A stretch of DNA of 64,000 bases from Ziziphus jujuba (Eukaryota; Streptophyta; Magnoliopsida; Rosales; Rhamnaceae). The translations under genes were made by a program, and so were the position numbers. The stretch is from positions 24,055,001 to 24,119,000 of the forward strand of contig NC_083389.1 of the NCBI RefSeq assembly GCF_031755915.1. The letters are read 5' to 3'. Below the pieces are notes generated by a model that searched no databases, was not told the origin of the DNA, and was given only the letters and a program-made list of their open reading frames with translations. Below, piece by piece: positions 44,752 to 57,480 of this stretch. How positions within the stretch are numbered: the first letter of the stretch is position 1; every line of letters begins with the position of its first letter.

Positions 44752-46333
44752 AAACAAAAGCAATCAATTAAAATAAAATCAATTTCAAGTACAGAGAGAG
44801 TAAAATTAATAATTATGAATACTAGACATTTGATTTTACCACTAAATATTCCAATTTAATTACTTAAATGTGTGAATTTAATTAACTACTAATTTTGTTA
44901 ACCACATTTAATCACAAAATTAATCAAAAGTAGTTTTAACTCACAATTGGTAATATTCACATTACCTAACTTATTCCTTCCAGCTTATAAATTAAATCAT
45001 GCAAATTCATTAAGCATAGATTAAGCAAATGATATGGCATGAGACATAACTATTTTCCAATCAATTATGCATTCATGTAAATAATTGTGATCCATAATAT
45101 TATCCTTTTCCAAGCTCAAATATTATTAAAATCATTCATTCCTTCCGGCCTATGAAAAGCATTAAGCATACTAATGATTTATTAACAAAACATATTACTA
45201 ATTAAATAAAACTCAACATATATTAAAGTAATTAAACCTTCATAGTTAGGGCTACATCATAGCCATAGCTATGAAAATTAGTTCATGGAAAAAATAAATT
45301 CAACATTCATAATTATTAAAAATAATAAGGTTCACAATTAAAGAGAAAGAGAAGAGAATAAAAACTTTTAAAGAAATCCTCCTCCAAGAGCTCTCCAAAA
45401 TTGCAGCTTTTTTATCTAGGCCAGCCCATGTCTCCCACATCTTTATGCCTCCTCCAAGCTCTCCAATTGAACTCCCAAAACCCTAAAAGTTAAAACACTA
45501 GAACCCTTAATAGAACTTAAGAAACTCCAAAATTTTGGTTTGTTCCTATTTAAGACTCCTAAAAGCTCATAAATAACTCTTTAAACTTGTGTGTCTTCCT
45601 TCAATGGAGTGGGGCTATGTATATAGGTCCTTGAGAACCTTTTTCTCTTTTTATTTTCAATATAGGAGTCTTGGAAGATACCTTTTTTAAGCCATTAACA
45701 GAGTTGGACGAATTTCATATGTAAAAAGGAAAATTGATGTTACCTACTCTTTATTACTTTCCTTTTTTCTAATTACTTCTAAAAAAAATAGTTAATTAGT
45801 CTAATTTACCCTTAACGAAGCATGTGACATGACATGTGACTCATTAATGATAAATTAACCAATTATCGCCACTTGTCCTAATCTAAGCCTTTGGATTGCC
45901 ATGATTCCCTCTCTTAATCAATGAGAAAGATTTAACTAGAAATATTCCTTTTTATAAATTCCAAACTTTAAATGATGATATCTTTTTGCTCGTGCCTCGA
46001 AATCCAAAACCAATGTGATATTTGAAATCGTCAGATCATGAGGATTCATATGACATCCACTTCCACCATGAAATTCCCTACAAAATCTTTATGGAATCTT
46101 CAAGGAATCGTTTTGGAATTTTTTTAATGGTTGGTCCGTTTGAGCTCTATTCTTGCTTCCCACCATAATTCGACCTAAGGAATCCATTTTTATGGTTGAT
46201 TTCTTGAAAATCTTCCTCTTCCACCTAGATTAAGAAAAATTGATAATTAAGTATCTTTCCATAACAAATTAACACAAACTAGCAAATATTAAGCAATAAA
46301 TATGGCATAAAATCATCAATATTTTAGGCCTAA
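44752..46333 (-). repeat. LTR-3 (Athila-like), minus strand, truncated
   Basis: About 1.58 kb that aligns inverted with 23926-25650. It has the LTR start (plus strand ...ATATTTTAGGCCTAAC at 46333) but lacks about 130 bp of the other end. It would be the 5' LTR of the Athila-like remnant on its left. Confidence 0.85.
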
Positions 46334-47061
46334 CTGATGAGAATCCGCCTGCACCCATGCAACAGACAACTCGTTGGGGTGCTAATTCTATATAGTTGAA
46401 GACTGGGCCAATCACTAGAGCTCAAGGCAAGAGATTTAAGAACAACCTAGCTGGATTTATACAAAGAGTTATCAATTTCCAAAAGGGCTTATCGATACCT
46501 GAAGATTTAAAGCCTGTTTTAAGCATCCAAGTGGTGGAGGCCGATATGGACTCAAGTAGCTGTTTTAGTGCACTTATGGACTCTGGACAGTAAGGAATCG
46601 GTTCAACACTTCTTGAACTCAATTGATGTCACTAAGAGGTCATGGAATCAAGTCAAGGCAGAAGCAAAAGCAAACAAAGAAGCCATTTGGGCATGGAAGG
46701 GATTGTTGGCCGAATTTGCTATACTTGCCGCTGCCTTTGCTGTATTTTGGTGATTAAGTATTTTCTCTTTATTCCAATTAAAGGCAATGTATGGGAATCA
46801 TTATTAATCCTATTTGGCATCCTACGTGGCATATGGGAGCTGATTTGGAGTCTTTATAAGCTGAAAATTGTTCAAAGATAGCTTAGTGGTCAAAACTAGT
46901 CAACTAGTTAATTTGAATTTGACTTTTTGCTTTAGGAAACCATCTTTTATTTTGGTTTTTATTTGTTTATTTTTTAGACAAATCAACTTAGGAAAGTTAG
47001 AATTTTATTAGAATTTTATTATTTTGAATGTAAATTAATTAATTCCTAATTCAAAACAAAG
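46334..47061 (+). repeat. LTR-1 5' part
   Basis: The first 728 bp of an LTR-1 (TGATGAGAATCCGCCTGC onward), broken in the AATTAATTCCTAATTC segment and joined to copia pol. It begins directly at the LTR-3 terminus. Confidence 0.87.
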
Positions 47062-49713
47062 GAACAAGCCTTAAAAACCAAAGTAGAGTCCATTTCTTAA
47101 CTTTGGCATAAAAGGCTTGGGCATTCTAGCTATGGTGCCATGAAAAACACCAATGCCATTGTGAAGGACATGCCAAAGATTGAGGAGATGAAAAGCCTAT
47201 GTGATGTATGCCAACTAGGAAATCCACATGGCTTCCATTCCCTAAAGCCGGTTCATGAAGAGCTAAGGAGAAGCTTGAGCTAGTCCATTCGGATGTGTGT
47301 GGACCGATGAGTTTGTCATCAATTGGAGGATGTAAGTACTTTCTAACCTTCATTGATGATTACTCAAGGATGTGTTGGGTATATTTTCTAACAACCAAGT
47401 CACAAGTGCTTGAGAAGTTCATGGAATTCAAGAAGATGGTGGAAACTCAAAGCAATGCAAAGATGAAGTGCTTGAGAACCGACAATGGTGGAGAATATAC
47501 AAGCTTGGCTATGGAGGATTTTTGCAAAGAAAATGGAATGGTGCATCAATTCACAACACCATACATACCACAACAAAATGGTGTTAGTGAGAGGAAAATA
47601 GGACCTTGATGGAGATGGCAAGGTGCATGATCATGAGAAGAACATGCCAAAGAAGTTTTGGGCCGAAGCCATATACACGGCTAGCTACATCCTAAACTGA
47701 GCATACACCAAAGCCAATGAGTCCAAGACACCCTATGAGATATGGTATGGAGAAAAACCACCTTTGGACAACATAAAAATCTTTGGAAGTGTTTTTTTTC
47801 TTCATGTTCATCCACACATGAGAGACAAGCTTGACAAAGGAGCAAATGTGGGCATCTTGGTCGGCTTTAGTGAGGTTACCAAAGGTTTTAGGGTTTTCAA
47901 CTTGAAAACCAAGAAACTTGTGGTAACAAGGGATGTAAGGATTGATGAAGATGCTGTTTGGGATTAGACAAAGGAGGAGCTCCTTTTCCATCAAGATAAT
48001 GCTCGGTTGGATGATGAAGAAGAAGAAACCAATGGCAATGACAATGAAGAAAATGAAGATGATGAGGAGGATGTACTTGAGACCATTGGAGCCGAATTGG
48101 AGATTGGAGATGGTGTTAGAGGAGAAAGGCCATTGTCCGAAATATACGAAAGGTGCAATGTTGCCTTGAGTGATCCTACCAATGCTCAAGAAGCTATGCA
48201 AAAGAAAGAGTGGATGGAGGCCATGCAAACTGAAATGGATATGATAGAAAAGAATGAAACTTGGTCTTTCATTTCTAAACCTAAAAACAAGAAACCAATT
48301 GGTGTAAATTGGATCTTTAGGACCAAGTTCAACCCGGATGGAACAATATGCAAGCACAAGGCAAGGCTTGTGGCAAAAGGCTATGTACAACAAGCGGGTG
48401 TAGATTATGGAGAGACGTTTGCACCGGTTGCAAGAATGGAGACCATAAGGCTCATCCTATCCATCTCGGCCTCAATGTCATGGAAGGTGTACCACTTTGA
48501 TGTAAAGTCGGCTTTCTTGAATGGTGTGCTTCAAGAGGAGGTTTATGTCAAGCAACCTGAGGGATTCATTGTTCAAGGACATGAGGACAAAGTCTACCAT
48601 CTACACAAGGCACTTTACGGGTTAAAGCAAGCACCTAGGGCTTGGTATGGCAAGATTGATGGTTACTTGACCTACCAAGGCTTTAGGAGGAGTCCAAATG
48701 AGGCAACACTATACATAAGGAATGAAGAAGGCATGGTTGTTATCTCACTCTATGTGGATGATTTGTTGGTCACGGGTGAAAATGAAAAGAATGTGGAAGT
48801 TTTGAAAAATGAACTTGAAAAGGAGTTCGACATGTCAAGCCTTGGTGAAATGAATTACTTCCTTGGAGTGGAAGTGATGCAATGCTCTAGGGGTATTTTC
48901 ATACCTCAAGAGAAATACATTAAAGATCTTTTGAAAAAGTTCAACCTTGATGAATGCAAGCCAATGTCAACACCAATGAGCCAAGGAGACAAATACAAGA
49001 AGGAGGATGGCACACCAAAGGTAAACCCGACCCTATATAGAAGCATGATAGGAAGTTTGCTCTATGTATATTCATCAAGACCGAATATTATGCATGCCAC
49101 ATGTGTTTTGTCTAGATATATGCAAGCACCATCCCAAAACCATTTTGTAGGTGCCAAAAGAATTCTTAGATACTTAAAAGGAACACAAGACTTTGGAGTT
49201 TGGTAAGATAGGCAAGATGTGATGAGATTAATGGCCTACTCGGATAGTGATTGGGCTGGATGCTTGGATGATATGAAGAGCACTTCGGGGTATCTTTTCT
49301 CACTTAGTAGTGGACCATTCTCATGGAATGCAAAGAAGCAAGCAACAACCGCTCAAAGCACCGCCGAAGTCGAGTACATTACTTGCTCTTCATGTGCAAA
49401 TCAATGCATTTGGCTTAGGAAATTATTGGAGGACCTTGGTTATCCTCAAGAGGGTTCAACCATCATCAAATATGACAACACTTCAGCCATATCAATAGCC
49501 AAGAACCCCGTTCAATATGGAAGGACAAAACACATACCGATGAAGTATCACTCTTTGAGGGAGTTTGAAGAAAATGGAGAAGTAAGCTTGGAATATATCA
49601 AGACCGAAGATAACCTTGCAGATTTCTTCACCAAGCCACTTCCAAAAGCAAGATTTGAGACCTTAAGGAAGCTTCTAAATATTTCAAGCAAGAACACCAA
49701 GGAGGAGTGTTGA
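47062..49713 (+). pseudogene. Second copia pol copy, 5' truncated
   Basis: A close copy of 34597-37247. It lacks gag and protease and starts at the pre-integrase segment. Damage: a stop in SIS-LWH at 47099, 1-bp losses near 47219 and 47602, a small deletion near 47630, stops at 47698, 47966 (TGG to TAG) and 49204 (TAT to TAA). The long open stretch 48007-49206 keeps RT with LYVDDLLVTGE, and 49219-49713 keeps RNase H (YSDSDWAGCLDDMKS) and the end DFFTKPLPKARFETLRKLL. None of its lesions is shared with the first copy, so they decayed independently. Confidence 0.92.
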
Positions 49714-50711
49714 AATGTGGTGATCTTGCCACAATGTGCAAGGTAGTTCGGTTACACTTGCACTCTTTGTTTTGCAACATCAAAAACCAAGAATTATTTA
49801 TGTTTATGCATTTTATTTTATCTTGTAATGTTTAAGAACAATATCCTTTTTGTAATGCCCTAAGCTAATTATCTAGCTTTAGGCCTTTTTTGTCTAGTTG
49901 CTGGAATTGTATTTCCAGCAATATAAGTCCACTTCCTTGAATGCCGTTTGAAGTAGGTTTGGGATTTGGACCTGAATTTTGGATATGATAAACTAGATAT
50001 GCAGAGGAAGAAGAAACAAAATGAATGGCCCAGTTTGGAGCTGGGAAGGCTGAGTTAAGCCCAAAACAATCTGACCCTTGTGCAGTTTTGTTGTCCAAAA
50101 AACTAGGCAAAACTGCCTCGGGTTTGATCACTTTTGAATGGGTAAATGGACTTTGTTTTATCTGTTTTTTGGCTAGAACATATTTTAATATTCAAAAAGG
50201 CTTCCCTCCAATTTTCAAGTCAAATGGAGCTGGTTTTCAAATTCAAATGCCCTAGACAAGCTGAACTGCCCATTAAAGAAGGCTTCTTGCATGCCCAGCA
50301 CATTGATTAGAGTTAGTTGAGGTAGTTTGGCTTGGTTGGTTACTTTTAATGCTTTTGTATTTATTGATCAATATGGCAGCATGCCTTATTGTCTTTTTGA
50401 TGTATTTAAAATTATGAAAATTGTAATGAAAAACGTTGAGAAAGAAAATATTCAAAAAAATAGATTTTGAAAAACAACATTTTTGGCTCTCTCTCTCTCA
50501 ACTACTACATTTTGGTTTCTTCTTCTTCCCAAAAGCTAACAACCTTCTCAAGAACCCTAAACCTCCATTAAGACCAGAAACAAAACCTTAACAAACCTAA
50601 AAAAAAAAAACAAAATCAAGAACCAAGAACCAACAACAATCATTCTTGACTAACACCTTGAATGATTGTGTTCTAGGGTACAACAACATAAACCTACACC
50701 AAATTCCATCA
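49708..50711 (+). repeat. LTR-4, 3' LTR of second copia copy
   Basis: A 1004-bp LTR, TGTTGAAATGTGG to CCAAATTCCATCA, followed by an (AT) run. The 5' LTR of this copy is absent. Confidence 0.92.
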
Positions 50712-53710
50712 TATATATATATATTTTGTTTGTGCCTCAATAAATGCTTACCTTTTGACTATGAATTTATAATAAACATATTGTGAATTATTAATTGGTT
50801 CTATGCCAGCAAAAACACTTTTAATGTAATTGATTATTATTTATCAAATATTTTTGTTTTACTTATTATTGTTATCATTTTTTGTTTTTGCAAATTAGTT
50901 CCACGATTATTACAGACATAACATAATAATTATTTATGATTATATATTTTTTATTTTAATACTTAATTTTAAAAATTTGCAAATTCTTATTCTCTTAATG
51001 ATTAATTGTGAAATTTATATTTATAAGTTGTTGGAAGATATGTTGAGAGAACAAATAGTTTGATGGAAAACATCTAACATTCACGATCTTAGTGTAATTT
51101 TCTAACATCAAATTATAACAAACCTTATTACAAACCTTAAGAGCTTAGATGTATTATAGCATTTTTTTTATAAGTAACTATATGTATATAGGGGAATGTA
51201 CCATGTACAAATTAGGGGTTCGACACATATTAGCAATCTTTAACTGGTATTAGTTAATGGTTAATAAACATTTATTTTAATTAACATAGATAGTAAAAAA
51301 AAAAATTATTTTCTAAATTACAATCCATTTAAAATAAACCAGTTTTCAACTACTGAATGATCCTTCAATTGCAAGAGCGATTTGTCAAACATATTTGTCA
51401 AATCTAATTTTATAGGATCCAACCCCATATATATATAGTCTGCAATTTATTTGAGATACTATATTTCACCGTATAATTATATATCGAATATGTATTTAGA
51501 GTTGGACATTAGATTTAACATGATAACAAAAATATATCTGGCCGGAAAAGTGCATAGAATCACAAATACTTTGGTTTTTTAGGACAATCACTAAAACTGG
51601 TTAGTTTCTATATAATTGTTATGATTTTTGTCCTTCTTTCTTTTCTCAAGGAACATTTGTTATGTTATTATATTTTTTATCGTACAAAGAAAGATGTTAT
51701 TTACATACTAATCTACAAAGATACTTGTATGTTTATATATATATATATATATATTATATCTATATATTTTATCATTAGGTGTTTGAATTCAAACTCATGA
51801 TCATGGTATAAAATAACTGTAAATGGACATAAAATTTTCTGATACTTAACCACAGTATAAATATATTTCCTAATAATTACACTTGATTAATCAAGATGGA
51901 AAAAATACATTTTTCACTTTCCATACATATAGCATTCATAGTTATTTAACTTATATATAGATATATGGACATTGTTTTATAGAAAATGTATATTAAAATA
52001 TTTGTCATATGAATATTAAATTTTTATATGGTTTATTCTTAGGTTCATATGATTTGGAAGAGACAAGGACAGACAAGAAAGAAAGACAGAGAAAGTAAAC
52101 GAAAATTTATATTGGAAAGTGAAACCCAAATATGAATTTCTACTTTGGTGGGAAGTTTTGCCTCCTTTTTCCATATTTCCCATTTATTTCATTTTGCTAA
52201 AATCCCAATCTCTCCCTTATGCTTAAGTTTTACCTAAAGCAAATCCCCATTTGAAATGTTTTGCATGAGAAGTGTCCACCCCTCTGTGCGTCCATTTCAA
52301 CCAATAACACTCTTTACCTTTCTCTCGGGTTTATTTTCTGCTTTTCAAAATACATTTTTCAATCTCTTCTAACCTCTGCTACCACCTATCAAATTTCATC
52401 CAAGTCCAGAATTTTGGCTGAATGAAGAAGTCATTGTTCGTATGTATTTTTGCTCAGGTTATAAGATATTTCTGTACGTGAAGGATTAGTATACATATCA
52501 AACGAAAGCAACTGGATTGAGGAGCTAGATGGGGAAGCAGCTGGATGTGATGAGTTGAGAGGGGAAAGGTTCTTCATGACCTAAGGATTTCTGATTTTGT
52601 GGTGTCTTTTTGTAAATGATAAAGTTCTAGTACTGTAAATATTGAAAAATCTATCAGATTTTTTTTTTTGGGTTCATACTAAACTACATGATGAGTCAAT
52701 AGGAAAACAATTATATGTAACATGCATTCTTTATTGGAACAACCTACTTGCAGCATATATAGGATTAGGTGAATACTTTTTTATTACTATGACTTATACA
52801 AATTATATTTTCAAATGCTCTTTGGTTTTTATAATTTCTAAGCTTATATGTCATTTCATGGAATTATGGTTGGGTTGTTCGTAGATGAGGTGGTTTTTTC
52901 CATTTGACTTACCCTCCAATAAGATTGAAAAACTAATTTATCATTATGGCAAAAACAATGAAAGTAGTGCATCTACACGAACTTGAACCCAAAAATCATG
53001 TAGCAAAGCAAATGAAATAATCAAATGCAGGGATACTTGCCAAACTCCAAATTAGCTTGTAAACCAAGTCAACATAAACATAATAATATTGTCCACATTC
53101 TATTTAAAATATTAGATTGCAAGATAACTCTATATCACAAAGTTTAGCTATAACTTAATGCCTAGTAAGCTGGAAATTTCTATCCATTCTTTTTTTTTTA
53201 AATAAAGTATATCTACATAAACATAATTTTTATATGATACATAAATATATATTAGCAGCTCTTGACATTTTTCTTCCACTACCTTGCTGTCACCTCTAAA
53301 AAGGATCATGCTATAAGAAAACACACTAGATATAATATCATTGTAGTTTTATATTTATTATGATAAAGTGAAGTTGATGATCAAGTTTAATTCTAGATGG
53401 CTATGAATATACTCCAAAAAATATATATATATATTAGTGGAATAAATAATGCTTTGTATACTTATCATTGTTCTTTTTTTTTTTTTTTTAAATAGACCAT
53501 TTCATGACTTTGAGTATATGAATATTGCAATATCTGTTCTCCTTTTTCACTTTAACTAGCTTATTATTTTTTTAATTTCCTATCCTTTAATGTTATCTTG
53601 CTGTCTATTGAGACCCTTAGACCCATTTTAGTTTCATTATTGTACAAGTGAATTTATTTTAAGTGATTGATATATTATCTTCTTGTAACTATACTATTGG
53701 TTTCTACTAG
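50712..53710. other. AT-rich stretch without a recognisable gene
   Basis: About 3 kb with AT runs (50712-50725, 51739-51764, 53419-53434) and A or T homopolymers. I see no conserved coding motif on either strand. It probably includes the 5' part of the CACTA element (its promoter and subterminal region), but no CACTA-type inverted terminus such as CACTATTGAAAA is visible. Confidence 0.55.
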
Positions 53711-56700
53711 GAAGTTATGGATAAAAATGGATATGGTGTAATGATAAGCTGTCAGATGCATACACAAACAGTGTTAAATCATTTATTGAATGGGCTAAAC
53801 AACAATTACATGAAGATAATAGGACTAGATGTCCTTGTCGATATTGTCGGAATGTGTATTTCTAAGATATAAGTGTAGTTGAACGATATTTATGGGTGAA
53901 AAGGATTTTCACCAGATTATCACAATTGCATTTATCATGGAGAGCGATTTAATTTTGAGGAAGATGATGAAGCTGTTGAAGATGATAGGCAAGAAGATGA
54001 TATTGACGATATGATGGCAGCATTGCGAGTGTTGCAAGTGACATGGATATTGATGTGGATGCGGATGGTCACATTGGAGATCAAGATCATAGCAATCAAA
54101 AAGTTTCAGGATTATTTGATGAAGTTGAAAGCGAGTTATATTCAGGGTGTACAAAGTTCTCTACATTTATTTTTTTGGTCAAGTTAGTGCATATAAAAGC
54201 TTTAAACTATTGGAGTAACAAGTCATTTAGTATGTTGCTTGAACTTCTCAAGGAAGCACTTCCAGAAGGTACTAAATTGCTAAAGTCTTATTACAAGGAA
54301 AAATGTACACTTCATGCACTTGGATTAGGATACGAAACGATTCATGCTTGTGAATGGGATTGTGCATTATTTTGGAAAGAATCAACTGAATTGGATAAAT
54401 GTTCCATATATGCTAAACCAAGATACAAATTTCAAGTTACTAAGGGGAAAAAGATGCCTCAGAAGGTGTTTTGATATTTTCCTATCACTCCAAGATTGCA
54501 AAGATTATTCAAATCTCGCCATACTACTACTGATATGAGATGGCACAAAGAGAAGTTTCCTAACACAAATGGAGTATTAAGGCATCCAGTAGATGGAGAA
54601 GCATGGAAGCACTTTGATGAACAATATCCGATATTTGCTATGGATCCTCAAAATGTCCAGCTAGGTGCTACCACTGATGGATTTAATCTTTTTAATAACA
54701 TGAGTACTTCGTATAGCATGTGGCCAATAACATTTAGTGCCTTATAACATGCCACCTTGGAAGTGCATGAAATAGACTTTTTGGATGATGTCACTATTAA
54801 TACCAGGCCTAATAGCACCTGGAAAAGACATTGATGTGTACTTACGATCAATGATCTATGGATAAATGGTGTCACCACTTATGACATCTCTAAAAAGGAG
54901 AGGTTTACAATGCATGCAGCGGTGTTGTGGACAATACATGACTTCCCAGCATATGAAACACTTTCTGGATGGAGTACAAAAGCATACAAAGCATGTCCAA
55001 CTTGTAATGAAAATACTTCTTCCCAAGCTTTAAGGAATAAGATTTGTTACATGAGACATCGTCGATATTTATCCATAAATCATGCATGGAGAAATAATCA
55101 ACATTATGATGGAAAGCTTAAACGAAGGTTAGCTCCAAGACAATTTTTAGGAGCTGAAATATTACAACAGCTAGATAGGACAACTGAGAGCAGACCGGGG
55201 AAACATCCTAACAATGTGGACGAAAAGAGAAAACGTGCTGCCTATGAATTAAATTCGACAAGGAAAAGCATATTTTTTGAACTAGAATATTGGTCTAAAT
55301 TAAAATTTCTGCACAATTTGGATGTGATGCATATTGAGAAAAACATTTGTGATAATATAGTTGGAACAATGTTGGACATCAAAGGTAAGTCGAAGGATAC
55401 TGACAAGGCACGTGTGGATTTAAAGGACTGGAAAATTTGAAAATAATTGCATTTAAAAGAAACTAGTGGTAAAGTTTTGAAACCTTTGGCATGTTTTTCA
55501 TTAACAGGGGATGAAAAACATGAGTTTTGTAAGTTTTTTAAGTCTGTCAAATTTCCAGATGGCTATGCTGCTCTATCTATTTCAAACTTGGATAACACTT
55601 ACATTGTGTAAGTTGGAAAGAATATTCCCTCCAGCCTTTTTTGATATCATGGTTCATCTAGCAGTTCAACTACCATAGAGGCAAAAATGGTAGGACTAGT
55701 ACATACTCATTGGATGTATCCTTTTGAAAGGTAAAACCTTTGGTTATTAAAGTTGATCAATCAATTTACATTCTTTTATTTTAATTTTTTTTTATGTTTT
55801 TTTTATTAATTTGATCTATTTCATTGATTATTAGAGCTTTGGGAACATTGAAAAAATATGTGAGAAATATAGCTCATCCAGAAGGTTCAATAGCAGAGGG
55901 TTATGTTGTCAATGAGGCATTAACTTATTGTTCAATGTACCTTCATGGTATGGAAACTCGATTCAATCGGCCAGAACGTAATAAAGATGGTGAGAATCAG
56001 ACTGCTTTGACTTTGTCAGTCTTCACTCAACCTATGAACTTGTTAGGGAAACCTCAATTTTTTGAAATGAAAAATGATGATTACAAAAAAGCTCATTGGT
56101 ACTTCCTTTATAACTACTGTGAGTTGCAGCCATATATTAAGTAAGAACCAAAACTTATGTATTATTAGATGAAGTTCAAAATAAGTAAATTATAGATCCA
56201 TACTTCTAATTAAATTACATTTTTACAGTGAGTACATCCAACTATTGCAAAACAAGGGTGTCACAAGTATTCTACAGGTACAAGAAAAGGAATTTCCACA
56301 ATGGTTTGAAGAACGGGTATGTATTTATTAGTTATGAAAGGTAAAATTCAAGTTTGATATGTAAGTATTGTTAATAAATTAAAATTTCATTTTCACAGAT
56401 AAAGTATTTGAATAGATGTAAGGATCCAATGGTAACTGATGAGTTGTACTCACTAGCATGTGGTTCTGATTATGGAATAAGATCACATAGTGGACATGTG
56501 GTAAATGGAGTTCGATATCGCATAAAAGTTCATGATGATATGCGTGTCACTCAAAATTGTGGAATTTGGGTTGTAGGTGATCATGATGGTGAATCTTGTG
56601 ACTTTTATGGGGTAATAGAAGACATTATTATGTTAGACTATAAGTCCAAACACTCTATTGTACTTTTTAGACATGCATGGTTTGACACAAATGTGAAAAA

Positions 56701-57256
56701 GAAAGAGATGATCATAAAGCTTCAAATCACAAGCATTAATGTCAATTCATATTGGTATAAGAATGACCCTTTTGTCCTTGCCTCAAAAGCTAAACAAGTG
56801 TTTTATGTGGATGATTACAAGATGGGTCAACATTGGAAAGTGGTTCGGAAGGTGCATCACCGTCATCTATGGGATTTTCTAGACCAATTAGATCAAGTTG
56901 ATGATCATGGTGATTCATTTGAAGTTGATAAGTTGGATGCTTATCAAGAAAATGATTCAATGGACAATCAAATTTTGTTTGAATCAATTGATATTGAAGA
57001 TTTAAATCGTGAAGATATTGAACCAATAGAAATTAATTTGAAGAGTGCAAAAAACTATGAAGATCCAGATAGTAAGGCAGAGAGTGAAGATTTTGAAGAT
57101 GCAGATAGTGGTGCAGAGAGTGAAGATTGTGAAGATGCAGATAGTGGCACAGAGAGTGAAGATAATGGGGAGTACAATGAGGAAACCGACAATGATAGTG
57201 AAGATGAGTTATTAAGTAATGGTGAAACTGGTGAGGATACTGACTCATTTGCATAA
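53711..57256 (+). pseudogene. CACTA TNP2-like transposase
   Basis: The encoded protein would cut and move CACTA elements. Order: N-terminal transposase-associated domain (SDAYTNSVKSFIEWA, RCPCRYCRN near 53840, then a stop, and RYLWVKGFSPDYHNCIYHGE across a shift). A TNP2 core follows (WSNKSFSMLLELLKEALPEG, SYYKEKCTLHALGLGYETIHAC at 54200-54350; TDMRWHKEKFPNTNGVLRHP at 54530-54590; DGFNLFNNMSTSYSMWP). Then MHAAVLWTIHDFPAYETLSGWSTK, ACPTCNE and HNLDVMHIEKNICDNIVGT (54910-55370). Next is a break near 55610, where the segment with HDCHVLLQ is missing, then IFPPAFFDI and the C-terminal segments EGSIAEGYVVNEALTYCS, METRFNRPERN and FYGVIEDIIML to DPFVLASKAKQVFYVDD. The tail is acidic with 12-residue repeats of SEDxEDADSG type (57055-57170). 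Splice-consistent introns: 55731-55834, 56141-56228, 56317-56398. There are several stops and shifts in the first half; the last exon (56399-57256) is open. Confidence 0.88.
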
Positions 57257-57480
57257 ATAACTAGTTTTCTTTTTCTTTTTTTCAGTTTCCTATGCAATGA
57301 TTTATGTTCATGTTAAAGATGATCATGCTCCATTTCAAACTAATTTAGTATAACTCTATGTTGCCTTTTTAATATAGCTTACTACCATATATATATATAT
57401 ATATTAACTCCAAAATGTTTATATTGTCAGCTAATAATTCTTTTTTGTTTTTATTGTCATCACTTTACATATACTTTTAT
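57257..57480 (+). other. CACTA 3' noncoding DNA before the solo LTR
   Basis: AT-rich, no gene. GTTCATG and GATGATCATGCTCCATTT (57308-57340) recur at 58773-58800, so part of this region is duplicated beyond the solo LTR. Confidence 0.6.

Noticed and set aside
52642..52884. An 80-codon plus-strand open frame in the AT-rich stretch
   Set aside because: Hydrophobic only because of T-rich codons; no recognisable domain, no introns or neighbours that support a gene.
57033..57297. His- or Ser-rich minus-strand frames opposite the CACTA acidic tail
   Set aside because: They are the antisense reading of the acidic repeats.
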